Source: RPQJ01 sp963706535
GTDB lineage: Bacteria; Pseudomonadota; Gammaproteobacteria; Steroidobacterales; Steroidobacteraceae
Length of the DNA stretch: 64,000 bases
NCBI GenBank assembly: GCA_963706535.1
Contig: CAVPMU010000008.1
Span: 35,808-99,807 of the forward strand
Reading direction: 5' to 3'
Part shown: positions 55,017 to 63,605 of the stretch, one piece after another
Layout of the letters: every line of letters starts with the position of its first letter
How positions within the stretch are numbered: the stretch's first letter is position 1
The notes under the pieces: model-generated
Database searches by the model: none
Told to the model about the DNA's origin: nothing
The model's input: only the letters and a program-made list of their open reading frames with translations
Made by a program: the position numbers and the translations under genes

Positions 55017-58000
55017 TCACGGCACCTCGGCGCGCGGCTCGTCTGCACGGATGCCGAGGTTGCCGTAGCGGTGATAGTCGGTGCTGATGCTCTGCTCGCG
55101 CACGTACCACAGCAGTTCGAGGCGCCCTTCGGCGGACACCGGCACGCTGACGATGCAACCGTTCGCGGCATTGCCTGCCTGCAGCACCTCGAGCGAGGCC
55201 CGATCCGGAGCCGCATAGCGCACCCGGTCGACCTGTCCCTCGGCGATGGCCTGCGCGAGATCGGTGTCGCTCTCCTCCAGGAATTCGATCGCGGCCGCCC
55301 AGGACTCGGTGAGCCGTTCCAGCCGCCGCACCGCCGGCGCCTCCAGGCCCGGGGGAGTGCTGACCACGACACCGCAGCCGGCCACGTGAGCAGCGCACGC
55401 GCGGGCGAACACGTCGAACGACGTGTCGTCCGCATGAACCCGGACGCGAACGCTGCCGACGGGCAGGTAGCGCCGGACATTGTCCTGCCCGACCAGCCGG
55501 AAGTGATCGTGCTCCGCGCCGAATTCCTCGCGCTGGTTGCGCTCGTAGCTGAGCGCCGCCGCGAGGATGCGCTCGTCGCCATCCTCCGGCCGCGCCTTCA
55601 GGTTCTGGCACAGCGCCGCCAGCGTCACCATCTGCGGCATGCCCTCCGCGGGCGGATGATCAACGTCCTCGAAATCCATGAACTGGGCGACGTAGTTCGG
55701 TCCACCGGCTTTCATGCCGGGCCCGAACCCCGACTTGCCCATGCCGCCGAAGGGCTGGCGCAGCACGATCGCCCCGGTCGTGACGCGGTTGATGTACAGG
55801 TTCCCGGCACGGATGTACTTCTTCCAGTAGGCCCACTCGCGCTCGTCGAGGCTCTCGAGGCCGCTGGTCAGGCCGTAGCCGGTCTGGTTGACCAGCGCGA
55901 CCGCCTCGGACAGTCTCTCGAAGCGCATCACGGCGAGCACGGGCCCGAAGAATTCCGTCATGTGGGTATAGCTGCCCGGCTGCACGCCGTATTTCACGCC
56001 GGGCGTCCACAGGCACGGATTGCCCTCCACCGGCCGCGGCATCACCGCCCATTCCTCGCCCGGCTCGAGTACCTTCAGGGCCGTCTCGAGATCGCCGGAC
56101 GGTGGCTTGATCACGGGTCCCATCTTCGTGTCGAGGTCCCATGCGGAGCCGACCTTCAGGCTCTGCACCGCCTCGCACAGCGCGCCGCGGAATCCCGGGT
56201 CGTCGTACACCTCGGCCTGCAGCAGCAGCAGCGAGGTCGCGGAGCACTTCTGGCCCGAGTGGCTGAACGCCGAGTGCAGGATGTGCTTGATCGCGAGGTC
56301 GCGGTCCGACACCGCCGTGACGATGGTCGCGTCCTTGCCGCCGGTCTCGGCGAACAGGTCGAGGCGCGGGTTGTCGCCCAGCATGGTCAGCGCCGTGTCG
56401 GTGCCGCCGGTGAGGATCACCGCGCCGACCTGCGGATTGTTGACGAGCCTGCGACCCTCCTTGCCACCCGAGCACGGCACGAACTGCAGCGCCTTCTTCG
56501 ACACGCCCGCGCGCCAGAAGCACTGGCACATCTCGTACGCCACGAGCACGGTATCGGAGGCCGGCTTGATGATCACCGTATTGCCCGCCGCGAGCGCCGC
56601 CGCGACCCCGCCACAGGGAATGGCAATCGGGAAATTCCACGGCGGCACCACGACGACCACACCCTTGGGGCGTGCCCGCAGCGTCGCGAGACGCCGCCAC
56701 CAGCGCGCGGTATCGCGGTAGAACTCGAGGAAGTCGATCGCCTCCGAGACTTCCGGATCGGACTCCATCAGCGTCTTGCCACCGTCGGCGAGCGCCGCCC
56801 CCATGAGGTCGGCGCGCGCCAAGCGCAGTTCCTGCGCGACACGTCCGAGGATCTCGTAGCGCTGCTCGTCCGTCATCCTGCGCCAGCCATCGGGATCCGC
56901 TGCCGCACAGTCCGCGGCGCGCGCGACGTCGGCGTCGATTGCCTGGCGGTATCGCCCGACGACGACACCGGGCCGCGACGGGTCGAGGCATTCGCGCACG
57001 ACGCGTCCATCCAGCAGTTCCTCGCCGGCGATCACGAGGGGCACCTGCACGGCGGCGTCGCCGCACCGCGGCAGCCAGCGGGCCACGATCTGCTCGCCCC
57101 AGGCGCCGTTCTGCGGCAGCGCGAAATCCGTGTCCGGCTCGCTGCGCAGGTGCTGCCAGCCACGGGACACGGCGGAGACCGGCGGTGGCGGCTGGTTGCG
57201 GTCCTGGTCACGACGCGGGGCATCGCCCAGCCGCGGAATGGCCGCGAATGCCTCGAGGAATCCGCGCTCCAGCGCGCGCCAGTCGGGACTGTCGACCTCG
57301 ATCTTGAAGGCGTGGCGCAGGAAGTTCTCCGGACCGGTGTTCTCGTCCAGGCGCCGGATCAGGTAGCCGATCGCGTTGATGAAGTTCTCGCGGCGGCACG
57401 CCGGTGCATACAGCAGCAGGTTGCGGGACATCTCGAACAGCGCGCGGCGCTGCGGGTTCGCCATGCCTTCGAGCATCTCGAACTGCACCTTGTCCAGCGC
57501 GTCGCGCTCGTGCGCGAGCACCAGGCCGTAGGAAAGGTCGAAGAGGTTGTGCGAAGCCACGCCGACGTCCATGGCCGCGAGGTTCTCGGGCTTCATGACC
57601 TCGTCGACCATGCGCTTGTAGTTGGCGTCGGTCTCGAGCTTGGTGCGGTAGGGGGCTTGCGGCCAGTCGCGCACCGAGGACTCGGCGCGCTCCGACTCCA
57701 TGTTCGCGCCCTTGACCAGGCGGATCGTGATGCGACCGCCGCCCGCCGCGACGCGCCGGCGCGCCCAGGCCTGCAGTTCGAGCAGCGTGCGATACGAATC
57801 CGGGAGATACGCCTGCAGCGCGATGCCCGCGCGCACGTGCTTCAGCCCGTCACGGTCGAGCGTGCGCATGAATGCTTCGGCAGTCAGCTCCTTGTCGCGG
57901 TACTCCTCCATGTCGAGGTACACGAACTTGGGCACTTCCCGGCCGTCGGGCCGCGTGTATCGGGCGCGCTCCGCGGTGCGGAACAGCGGCTCGAGGCGAT

Positions 58001-58658
58001 CGCACAGCACGCCGACGGTGTGCTTGCGCGCGAGCGGCGAGATCTGCGAATACAGCGTCGAGATCTTGATCGAGACCACCTCGATCTCGGGCCACTGCAG
58101 CCCCTGCATGATCTGCTGCAGGCGCCTCTCCGCCTCGGCCTCGCTCAGGATGGCCTCGCCGAGGAAATTGACGTTCATGCGCACGCCTTCCCGGTGGCGA
58201 TCCGCAAGGTGACGCGTCAGCTCTTCCTTCTCGCCGGGCAGGATGACGTTGGCCGTCTCCTTGTGCATCTGTTCCTTGACGAGCGGCAGTGCGACGCCGG
58301 GGACGTAGCTGCCGAAGGACTGGAACCCCTTCATCAGCGTGCGATCGACCGGTCCGAAGAAGCGCGGCACGCCCTGCACGTCGAGGATGTAGGTGAGGTG
58401 CTCGACCGCGCGGGCCGGATCGCTGGTCCGGAATGCCTGGTCGGTCATCAGCGCCAGCGTCGCCTTGTCCGACGGTGTCTGCAGCATGCGGTCGAGCTCT
58501 GCCTGCTGCCGCCGCTCGGCTGGCGTCTGCAGCGCGCGGGCACGCTCCTGGAGGTGACGCGCGACCATGAGCGCCTTCTGCACCGCCGGCGCGTGCGGCG
58601 AAGTCGGGTCCGGCACGATGCCGGCGAGCAGGGCGTCGAGCGAGCTTGCATCTGTCAT
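55017..58658 (-). CDS. putA: Bifunctional proline dehydrogenase/P5C dehydrogenase
   Basis: A 1213-residue enzyme that oxidises proline to glutamate in two steps. The FAD-dependent proline dehydrogenase barrel spans about residues 150-460 (NFLGEAILSEAEAER, RLVKGANMESE, VASHNLFDLSYG, RRLDENTGPENFLRHAF). The aldehyde dehydrogenase part runs from about 540 to 990 with PPWNFPIAIPCGG, ETGGKDATIV, catalytic C805 in HSGQKCSATS and FGGMGKSGFGPG. It lacks an obvious RHH DNA-binding N-terminus and so is probably not a self-regulator. The upstream neighbour on the same strand is the MBL-fold gene, 105 bases away. Confidence 0.9.
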   Translation of the reverse strand: MTDASSLDALLAGIVPDPTSPHAPAVQKALMVARHLQERARALQTPAERRQQAELDRMLQTPSDKATLALMTDQAFRTSDPARAVEHLTYILDVQGVPRFFGPVDRTLMKGFQSFGSYVPGVALPLVKEQMHKETANVILPGEKEELTRHLADRHREGVRMNVNFLGEAILSEAEAERRLQQIMQGLQWPEIEVVSIKISTLYSQISPLARKHTVGVLCDRLEPLFRTAERARYTRPDGREVPKFVYLDMEEYRDKELTAEAFMRTLDRDGLKHVRAGIALQAYLPDSYRTLLELQAWARRRVAAGGGRITIRLVKGANMESERAESSVRDWPQAPYRTKLETDANYKRMVDEVMKPENLAAMDVGVASHNLFDLSYGLVLAHERDALDKVQFEMLEGMANPQRRALFEMSRNLLLYAPACRRENFINAIGYLIRRLDENTGPENFLRHAFKIEVDSPDWRALERGFLEAFAAIPRLGDAPRRDQDRNQPPPPVSAVSRGWQHLRSEPDTDFALPQNGAWGEQIVARWLPRCGDAAVQVPLVIAGEELLDGRVVRECLDPSRPGVVVGRYRQAIDADVARAADCAAADPDGWRRMTDEQRYEILGRVAQELRLARADLMGAALADGGKTLMESDPEVSEAIDFLEFYRDTARWWRRLATLRARPKGVVVVVPPWNFPIAIPCGGVAAALAAGNTVIIKPASDTVLVAYEMCQCFWRAGVSKKALQFVPCSGGKEGRRLVNNPQVGAVILTGGTDTALTMLGDNPRLDLFAETGGKDATIVTAVSDRDLAIKHILHSAFSHSGQKCSATSLLLLQAEVYDDPGFRGALCEAVQSLKVGSAWDLDTKMGPVIKPPSGDLETALKVLEPGEEWAVMPRPVEGNPCLWTPGVKYGVQPGSYTHMTEFFGPVLAVMRFERLSEAVALVNQTGYGLTSGLESLDEREWAYWKKYIRAGNLYINRVTTGAIVLRQPFGGMGKSGFGPGMKAGGPNYVAQFMDFEDVDHPPAEGMPQMVTLAALCQNLKARPEDGDERILAAALSYERNQREEFGAEHDHFRLVGQDNVRRYLPVGSVRVRVHADDTSFDVFARACAAHVAGCGVVVSTPPGLEAPAVRRLERLTESWAAAIEFLEESDTDLAQAIAEGQVDRVRYAAPDRASLEVLQAGNAANGCIVSVPVSAEGRLELLWYVREQSISTDYHRYGNLGIRADEPRAEVP

Positions 58659-58763
58659 GTCGGGTATGTGTCCTGAGGCTCTGCTGTTCCAGACCGCTCC
58701 GGTTACCTGGCATTGTAATCGGCCGCGCGGCCGGTTGCCTTGCGTACTGCAACGCCAGCGGCG

Positions 58764-59525
58764 CTAACGCAGCGTTCCGGAGACCTTGTCCAGCGCCGCG
58801 AGAATCCGGTCGTGCACGGAGTCACCTTTATTCTGCATGGCAGTCAGCGCCGCGGTATGTGCCGCGCACAGGTTCTCGGCATCCCGCCAGCCTGCGGCGA
58901 GTTCCTCCGCCCATTCCCGGAAGTCCAGACCCGCACCTTTCCGCTTCTCGAGCGCCTGGCGCAGGGTGGGATGGAAGAACAGGGTGTCCCGGAGTCCCAG
59001 CGCCCGCATGGGCAGCGGCAGGCGGACGTACATCAACGTGTCGTCGACATGGATCGTCCGCGACGCGCGATGCAGCACCAGCACCGATGAAAAATGCACG
59101 TTCTCGTTGGCCGAAATGAAATCGACGCCACGCGGCACCGAGAACTCGAAATCGTCCTCGAACAGCTCGTGCAGACGGGGCTGCTCGGTTCGAGTCTTCT
59201 CCCACGGAAGTTCGGGAAGCTTCGCCAGGTGCCGGGCCGTGCCGTAGAGCCTGGCCCTGGGATACCGCTGATGCATCGCGTTCACATGGATGGTGTGAAA
59301 CGGATGGAGGTTCAGTATTGCCTCAACGTCCTTGCCGCCGTTGGTCAGTGCATCGACTTCCCGCTGCACTGCACCGCCCAGCGTACAGGAATCCAGGAAC
59401 ACGAACCGGCCATTGGCACGCCGCACCAGCGAGCACTGCGTGCCGATATCGACGAGTCCGGCCACCTTGAACGATCCGCGGATGTTCAGGAAGTCGTCCG
59501 CGACTTTGAGTATCGAGGTCCGCAA
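58764..59525 (-). CDS. MBL-fold-like hydrolase, DUF4336-type
   Basis: A 253-residue protein with a metallo-beta-lactamase-like start (GLVDIGTQCSLVRRANGRFVFLDSC) and the metal-region line AILNLHPFHTIHVNAMHQRYP, where the usual HxHxDH is altered. LHRASRTIHVDDTLMYV supplies the later acidic ligand. It probably has the fold but the catalytic activity is uncertain. Function unknown. It is followed on the same strand by putA. Confidence 0.6.
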   Translation of the reverse strand: MRTSILKVADDFLNIRGSFKVAGLVDIGTQCSLVRRANGRFVFLDSCTLGGAVQREVDALTNGGKDVEAILNLHPFHTIHVNAMHQRYPRARLYGTARHLAKLPELPWEKTRTEQPRLHELFEDDFEFSVPRGVDFISANENVHFSSVLVLHRASRTIHVDDTLMYVRLPLPMRALGLRDTLFFHPTLRQALEKRKGAGLDFREWAEELAAGWRDAENLCAAHTAALTAMQNKGDSVHDRILAALDKVSGTLR

Positions 59526-59552
59526 TCGATTCTCCCCGGTTCCCCTCCCATC

Positions 59553-60686
59553 TCACTCGAACACTTGCAGGATGTTCTGGTACTTCTCGATGTACCAGCG
59601 ATTTTCGTTGTTGTACTTCGGGATCGGCACGGGACGGATACCCGTCTCGTCCTCCTTCCAAAGACACGGGCAGATCACCTGCTTCCCCTTAGGCTGCTCT
59701 CCCGGGGGACGCAGGTCCTCGAGTTCCACCCCCATCCTCTTGATGACGCCGTAGAGCTTCGCGACGTTCCTGGGTCCGCCGTTGTATGCGGCGACCGGGA
59801 AGATCCCGAGCACCTCCATGTTGTCACGATACGCGCGGCGGATATCGGAGCGCATCTGAAACAGCTCGATGTCGAAGAGACAGATCGCCGCTTTCATGGC
59901 ATTCAGGAGGTTCGTCGCGCCGCGCTCGAAGTCCGGGTCGAGCCTTGCCGCGGGGCATCGCCTGACCACCAGCGCATAGGTACCGTTGCCCCGCCTGTTG
60001 GTGAACTGCATGGGCCCGAGGGCCGATGCGCTCGAGACACTGTACCGGTACGCCTCCTCTCGTTTCAGTCCGTACTGGCTCAGCACCTCATCGAACGCAC
60101 CCGCCTTCTTCTTCACATAGTCGGCGTCGTCCGTCTGTTCGATCACCGCAAGGGTCGCGAGGACTCGAGCGGGAACGACATCCGCGAGCAGTCCTCCCGG
60201 ATACGCCACACCCGGTGCTTTCGCGAGACGCAATTCCTCGATCGCCCTGCGCGCCGTGCCGAGAAGGAATTCCTTGCCGCCACTGACGAAGAGCGGATCG
60301 AGTGTGTCTGCGTTGGACGGCAGGTAGACGATCGGCCGCGCGGTCGCGACGACGGCTCGCCACTTCTTCCTCGCAATCAGGGCACTGTCGAAGACGGGGA
60401 ACTTCCTCCCGTACACCTTCATTTGCTCTCCGTCCCTGGAGAAGGCGAACATCAACCGTTCGGCACCGGTGCCCTTGACGTGCCGTGCCTCGACGCCTGG
60501 TGTGCGCACGATGAACGGAAAGGGTTTCCTGCCAGGCTTCCACCTGACCAGGGGGCGGGGGATCTCGATGTGCGCGACGGACCACTCCTGCTTCGCCTCG
60601 CTCCACAGGGCGAACGCGACAGGGCGTCCGCGCAGCACTTCCCTCCTTCCTTTCCCCGTGAAGACATACTTGAGTTCGAACGTCAC
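59553..60686 (-). CDS. Lytic-transglycosylase-like protein (SLT domain), possibly frameshifted at the N-terminus
   Basis: A 377-residue frame from GTG at 60686. The C-terminal half has SLT features: a candidate catalytic Glu in LAVIEQTDD, SASALGPMQFTNRRGNGTY and AYNGGPRNVAKLYGV. Spacing between the Glu and GPMQF is longer than usual. The N-terminal 150 residues (ELKYVFTGKGRREVLRGRP) match no family I recognise. Codon use upstream of 60686 in another frame is also coding-like, starting at a GTG at 60852 with GGAGG; a one-base frameshift near 60690 would join them into a protein of about 433 residues. No signal peptide is seen. Confidence 0.55.
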   Translation of the reverse strand: MTFELKYVFTGKGRREVLRGRPVAFALWSEAKQEWSVAHIEIPRPLVRWKPGRKPFPFIVRTPGVEARHVKGTGAERLMFAFSRDGEQMKVYGRKFPVFDSALIARKKWRAVVATARPIVYLPSNADTLDPLFVSGGKEFLLGTARRAIEELRLAKAPGVAYPGGLLADVVPARVLATLAVIEQTDDADYVKKKAGAFDEVLSQYGLKREEAYRYSVSSASALGPMQFTNRRGNGTYALVVRRCPAARLDPDFERGATNLLNAMKAAICLFDIELFQMRSDIRRAYRDNMEVLGIFPVAAYNGGPRNVAKLYGVIKRMGVELEDLRPPGEQPKGKQVICPCLWKEDETGIRPVPIPKYNNENRWYIEKYQNILQVFE

Positions 60687-61084
60687 GCAGCACGGACTTT
60701 GCTTCGGACACGAGATCGAGGATCACCTCGTGACGGTCGCGGCGGGCCTCGACGACCACCTCCTCGAGCTCCTCGGCGGGCGGGACATTCCCGGGATGCT
60801 CCGACTCGGCAACGACCAGCGGAACCTCCCCTTCCTGCCGGACCTGCTGCACCGGAGCCTCCGGGGCTTCCCGGGGGGCGGCACTTTACTCCAGTCCCAC
60901 CAGCGCGCCGGTGCAGCGCGCCCGACGGCAACGATCGACGGCAGGAGTTTTCCGGCACTTGCGGGATTCGCGGCGAAGTGCCTGAATGGCTCTGAACGAG
61001 TCAGCGGTCTGCCTAGCCCGGTGGCGAAGGCACGGCGTTGCGCTACGCGACCAATCGCTGAAGCTGCATCCATCGGGTTGGAAC

Positions 61085-61129
61085 TGATGGCCAGGAACGG
61101 AATCTAACCATCGATGCGCGGATTTTGAG
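61085..61129 (-). repeat. tRNA-3'-end-like sequence, left copy
   Basis: On the minus strand it reads CAAAATCCGCG, then GATGGTTAGATTCC, then GGCCATCA, like an anticodon-stem side, T-arm and acceptor end of a tRNA. It matches 62492-62536 at about 38 of 45 positions in the same orientation. No 5' half is present. Confidence 0.55.
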
Positions 61130-61161
61130 TAGCTCGGAGAGCCCGGGGCGGCGCGAGAAAG

Positions 61162-61204
61162 GCGAAGAGCGACGACGAGTTTTCCGCGGAAACGACCGAA
61201 CCGC
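61162..61204 (+). repeat. Repeat B, right copy
   Basis: Contains GACGAGTTTTCCGCGGAAAC and GACCGAACCGC; near copy of 54944-54986. Confidence 0.5.
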
Positions 61205-61319
61205 TGCGCCCGACCGGGCCTGTTCCAGATTCCCTTGGGTCATTGGGCGGATCCCAGCGGGCGGCTCCCGATCCTCGTCAACGGGTTGCGTCGGGTCGGA
61301 CCGAATTGCGACCGAACGG

Positions 61320-61748
61320 TCAGCGCCCAACCAACGCCGCATCGACTCCCAGCGCCTGGCCGATCTCGACCAGACGCTTGTCCAGCGTGTGCAGGCTGGC
61401 GCCTTGATGTGAGGCAATGGCCAGGTGCAGCGCGTCGCCGGCACGAAGGCCGGCAGCATGCTGGTCGGCGAAGCGTGCCGCGGTCTGGAAGTCCGGGCGC
61501 GAAACGGGCAGCACATGAAACGAGGCTTCCGTCAGCCGGGTGAAGAAAGCCAGGACCTCGTTGCGTTGCGGTATCTCCAATTCTCCGGTGCGCAACTTCA
61601 TCGACAGCGCCGCGGAAAACTCGGTGATCACCCAGTCGCTGATGGCCAGTTCGCCGGCGGGCTGGCCGCCGAGCCAGCGCTGCGCCACCGCCGTGCTCTT
61701 CTCGTTGAGCAGCGCCGCGACCATCAGACTGGTATCGACGTACCGCAT
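61320..61748 (-). CDS. vapC: VapC-type PIN-domain toxin
   Basis: A 142-residue PIN ribonuclease. The acidic residues of the active site are visible: MRYVDTSLMV at the start, a conserved Glu in WVITEFSAAL, and GDALHLAIA and LHTLDKRLV near the end. It probably cleaves RNA such as tRNA. Its ATG shares a base with the antitoxin stop (TGATG), so the two are coupled. Confidence 0.85.
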   Translation of the reverse strand: MRYVDTSLMVAALLNEKSTAVAQRWLGGQPAGELAISDWVITEFSAALSMKLRTGELEIPQRNEVLAFFTRLTEASFHVLPVSRPDFQTAARFADQHAAGLRAGDALHLAIASHQGASLHTLDKRLVEIGQALGVDAALVGR

Positions 61749-61990
61749 CAGTAGCGCGCCTGGTCGCGCAACTCGCGCAGTGCCTCGGCCGCACCCTGCT
61801 TCTGCCGCGGCAGTCCGGCAGTCAATCTGCGCAGGGCCTTCAGGTCGATACGCTGTGGCGGAGACCGCGGCTTCACCATCTCGAGCACGGGCTTACCACG
61901 CTTGGTGATGACGATGCGCTCACCCGCCGCAGCGCGATCGACCAACTCGCTCAGGCGCGCCTTGGCTTCGGCAAGATTGATGTGCGACAT
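61748..61990 (-). CDS. Phd/YefM-type antitoxin
   Basis: An 80-residue antitoxin with the Phd N-terminus (INLAEAKARLSELVDRAAAGE, ITKRGKPVLEMV) for dimerisation and DNA binding, and a basic, helical tail that should cover the toxin. The start MSHINLAEAK is preferred to an upstream ATG because it places the conserved motif at the N-terminus. Confidence 0.85.
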   Translation of the reverse strand: MSHINLAEAKARLSELVDRAAAGERIVITKRGKPVLEMVKPRSPPQRIDLKALRRLTAGLPRQKQGAAEALRELRDQARY

Positions 61991-62000
61991 GACTGCGTGC

Positions 62001-62027
62001 ACCAAATGACCATTTATTTGGTCATTT
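62001..62027 (-). promoter_or_regulatory. Nested inverted repeats upstream of phd
   Basis: AAATGACC (62004-62011) with GGTCATTT (62020-62027), and ACCAAAT (62001-62007) with ATTTGGT (62016-62022). The site is AT-rich and just before the antitoxin start, fitting an autoregulatory operator. Confidence 0.6.
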
Positions 62028-62029
62028 TA

Positions 62030-62491
62030 GGAGCGGCAGCCTGAAATGCAACAGTCCGATACCGCTGTGCTCCGCAATTACTCGATCACGCCAACGCCGC
62101 CGCCAGCTGATACTCGTGATGCAAGCCACCCAGCACCGATCTGGCGCGCACCGCGAGGCGCTAGCCGATCCAAGGTCGACGTTCCTCGACCCCACGGGAG
62201 ATCTCCTCGCTCTGCGCCAGCGTCAGTTGCGGGCAGGCTCGCTGCCTGGCACGGGGGCAACGACCACCCTTCCAAATGCAGCTCATACCGCACTCTGCAC
62301 CAGGACCGGCCCAGCGCCTCGGCGATGTCTCGCATCGCCCAGTTCTTATGTCGACTCGCCGCCGTGGCCCTACAACCGTGGTCCGCGAGTAGCAGGCCCA
62401 TTCGACGCGAGGTGATCGATCTGCACCCCACCCACTTCCCGAGAGTCCGCGGGTGATGCCCGAAACCCGTTACGAATCCAAACGCCGGAAG
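62030..62491. other. Stretch without a recognisable gene
   Basis: No frame shows convincing coding character on either strand. The region is between the phd operator and the tRNA-3'-like copy at 62492. A few short frames exist but lack ribosome sites. Confidence 0.4.
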
Positions 62492-62536
62492 TGGTGGCCA
62501 GGGACAGAATCGAACCATCGACACGCGGATTTTCAG
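62492..62536 (-). repeat. tRNA-3'-end-like sequence, right copy
   Basis: On the minus strand it reads CTGAAAATCCGCG, GATGGTTCGATTC and ends GGCCACCA. This is a good T-arm, acceptor strand and CCA of a tRNA, closest to tRNA-Phe by the GAA in the loop. No 5' half is present, so it is a fragment typical of an att site. Confidence 0.6.
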
Positions 62537-62567
62537 CTTGGGTATCCGCTCTCGGATTCTCCCTACA

Positions 62568-62951
62568 TCAATGATTGGAGACCGCAAACGCGGCGCCAAG
62601 ACGCGATGCCAATGCCTCGAGATTCCGGTCTACTGTCCATGGCAGAGTGTTCGGTGTCATCAGGACGGAAGCAAGCAACGCAATGTCGACCGCACCGCAA
62701 CCATTGTCGTACAGCCTCTCGTTCTCGATGAGCGACAGCACCTATTCCGTCGTCGCGACCTTTGCCTGCCGAAGCATCTTGAGGTCGCCCAGTGTCCGCT
62801 CGCGGGGAGCCGGGGGCGTACCGCACGCCAATTCGAGCACGATCAGCGGATGACAAAGAACACGATCATTCTCGAGCAATGATCTCAGCACTGGATTCGC
62901 AGGGCGGATGTGACTGACCCACACCGACGTGTCGACCAGTACGGCGCTCAT
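62568..62951 (-). pseudogene. vapC: PIN-domain toxin (VapC) with in-frame stop
   Basis: Starting at MSAVLVDTSVWVSHIR, the frame meets TAG at 62744-62742 after VATTE and continues in the same frame with GCGAVDIALLASVLMTP and LPWTVDRNLEALASRLG to a natural stop at 62568. A single base change from a Glu codon explains the stop. Active-site residues of the second half would be lost, so the toxin is probably inactive. Confidence 0.8.
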
Positions 62952-63157
62952 CGCGCGGCGCGGCCTGCTGCCCGACGACGCGGAATGTCCTGCATGCGCG
63001 GCACCGCGCCACCAAGCGCCGCCAACCGCTTTCCGGTCTGAATCCGTACGAACACGCGCATGGCCTCGCGGACGATCTCGGCCTTGTCCATGCCAGGATC
63101 CGCGACCTCGACCGCCTTGCGGAACAGTTCATCATCGATAGTGATCGTGGTTCTCAT
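62948..63157 (-). CDS. vapB: VapB-type RHH antitoxin
   Basis: A 69-residue antitoxin with a ribbon-helix-helix start (MRTTITIDDELFRKAVEVA) and a basic C-terminus. It overlaps the toxin start as ATGA. A second ATG two codons upstream is equally possible. It likely still represses its promoter although its toxin is broken. Confidence 0.8.
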   Translation of the reverse strand: MRTTITIDDELFRKAVEVADPGMDKAEIVREAMRVFVRIQTGKRLAALGGAVPRMQDIPRRRAAGRAAR

Positions 63158-63170
63158 GTGCATCGCTCTA

Positions 63171-63184
63171 CATCAATTTTGATG
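63171..63184 (-). promoter_or_regulatory. Inverted repeat upstream of vapB
   Basis: CATCAA-TT-TTGATG, 14 bases before the vapB start. A likely RHH operator. Confidence 0.5.
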
Positions 63185-63313
63185 CCGATTAGCATCAGTA
63201 CCAACACCCGGCCACCCCGGGTCGATTCGGGACGCGGGCCGATAGTCCACGGGTATGCCATCGATGACCCCGGGTGGTCCGCGGGCGATGCGCGGAACCC
63301 CAGTAAACTCACC

Positions 63314-63349
63314 CTCTAAACGCTCCTGCTACTCAAAAGCGGGGGACGT
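63314..63349 (+). repeat. Direct repeat A, right copy
   Basis: CTCTAAACGCTCCTGC followed by TACTCAAAAGCGGGGGACGT; near copy of 54874-54910. The 8.4 kb between the two copies holds putA, the MBL and transglycosylase-like genes and two TA modules. Confidence 0.55.
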
Positions 63350-63362
63350 GCGCGCAACGCGA

Positions 63363-63605
63363 TCACGGCGCCCGCTTCGAGAACCTCTCGGCGTAGCTGT
63401 CCAGCAGCGTGCGGATCATCCGCTGGTATGGAACCTTCGATGCCGCCGCATGCGCCTTGAAGAAATCCACGCTCTTCCGACTGAGAGAAATGGTGATCTT
63501 GACGCCATCCTCCTTCAGCACGAGCTGGTCCGGCGGCGGCAGAAAATCCTCGACCACCTGCAGGCGGCCGAGCGGTTCATCTGTGTACTTTCGTGTGCGC
63601 TTCAT
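63363..63605 (-). CDS. brnA: BrnA-type antitoxin
   Basis: An 80-residue antitoxin. It contains the BrnA core (KITISLSRKSVDFFKAHAAA and YQRMIRTLLDSYAERF), a RHH-like DNA-binding module. Its start overlaps the end of brnT by 29 bases, as is usual for brnTA, where the toxin gene is first. Confidence 0.85.
   Translation of the reverse strand: MKRTRKYTDEPLGRLQVVEDFLPPPDQLVLKEDGVKITISLSRKSVDFFKAHAAASKVPYQRMIRTLLDSYAERFSKRAP

Larger units (their letters stand above)
60687..61319. other. Mostly non-coding stretch with repeats
   Basis: 60687-60852 probably encodes the N-terminus of the transglycosylase-like gene on the minus strand (reading begins QQVRQEGEVPLVVAE). The rest has no confident gene. 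It contains the tRNA-3'-like copy at 61085-61129 and repeat B at 61162-61204. Confidence 0.5.

Noticed and set aside
61000..61060. GCCCGGTGGCGAAGGCAC, resembling the 5' end of tRNA-Leu
   Set aside because: No matching anticodon arm or acceptor partner follows in the right place, so a complete tRNA could not be folded.
62742..62744. UAG in vapC as a recoded amino acid
   Set aside because: There is no sign of pyrrolysine or suppressor machinery, and a Glu-to-stop change explains it.
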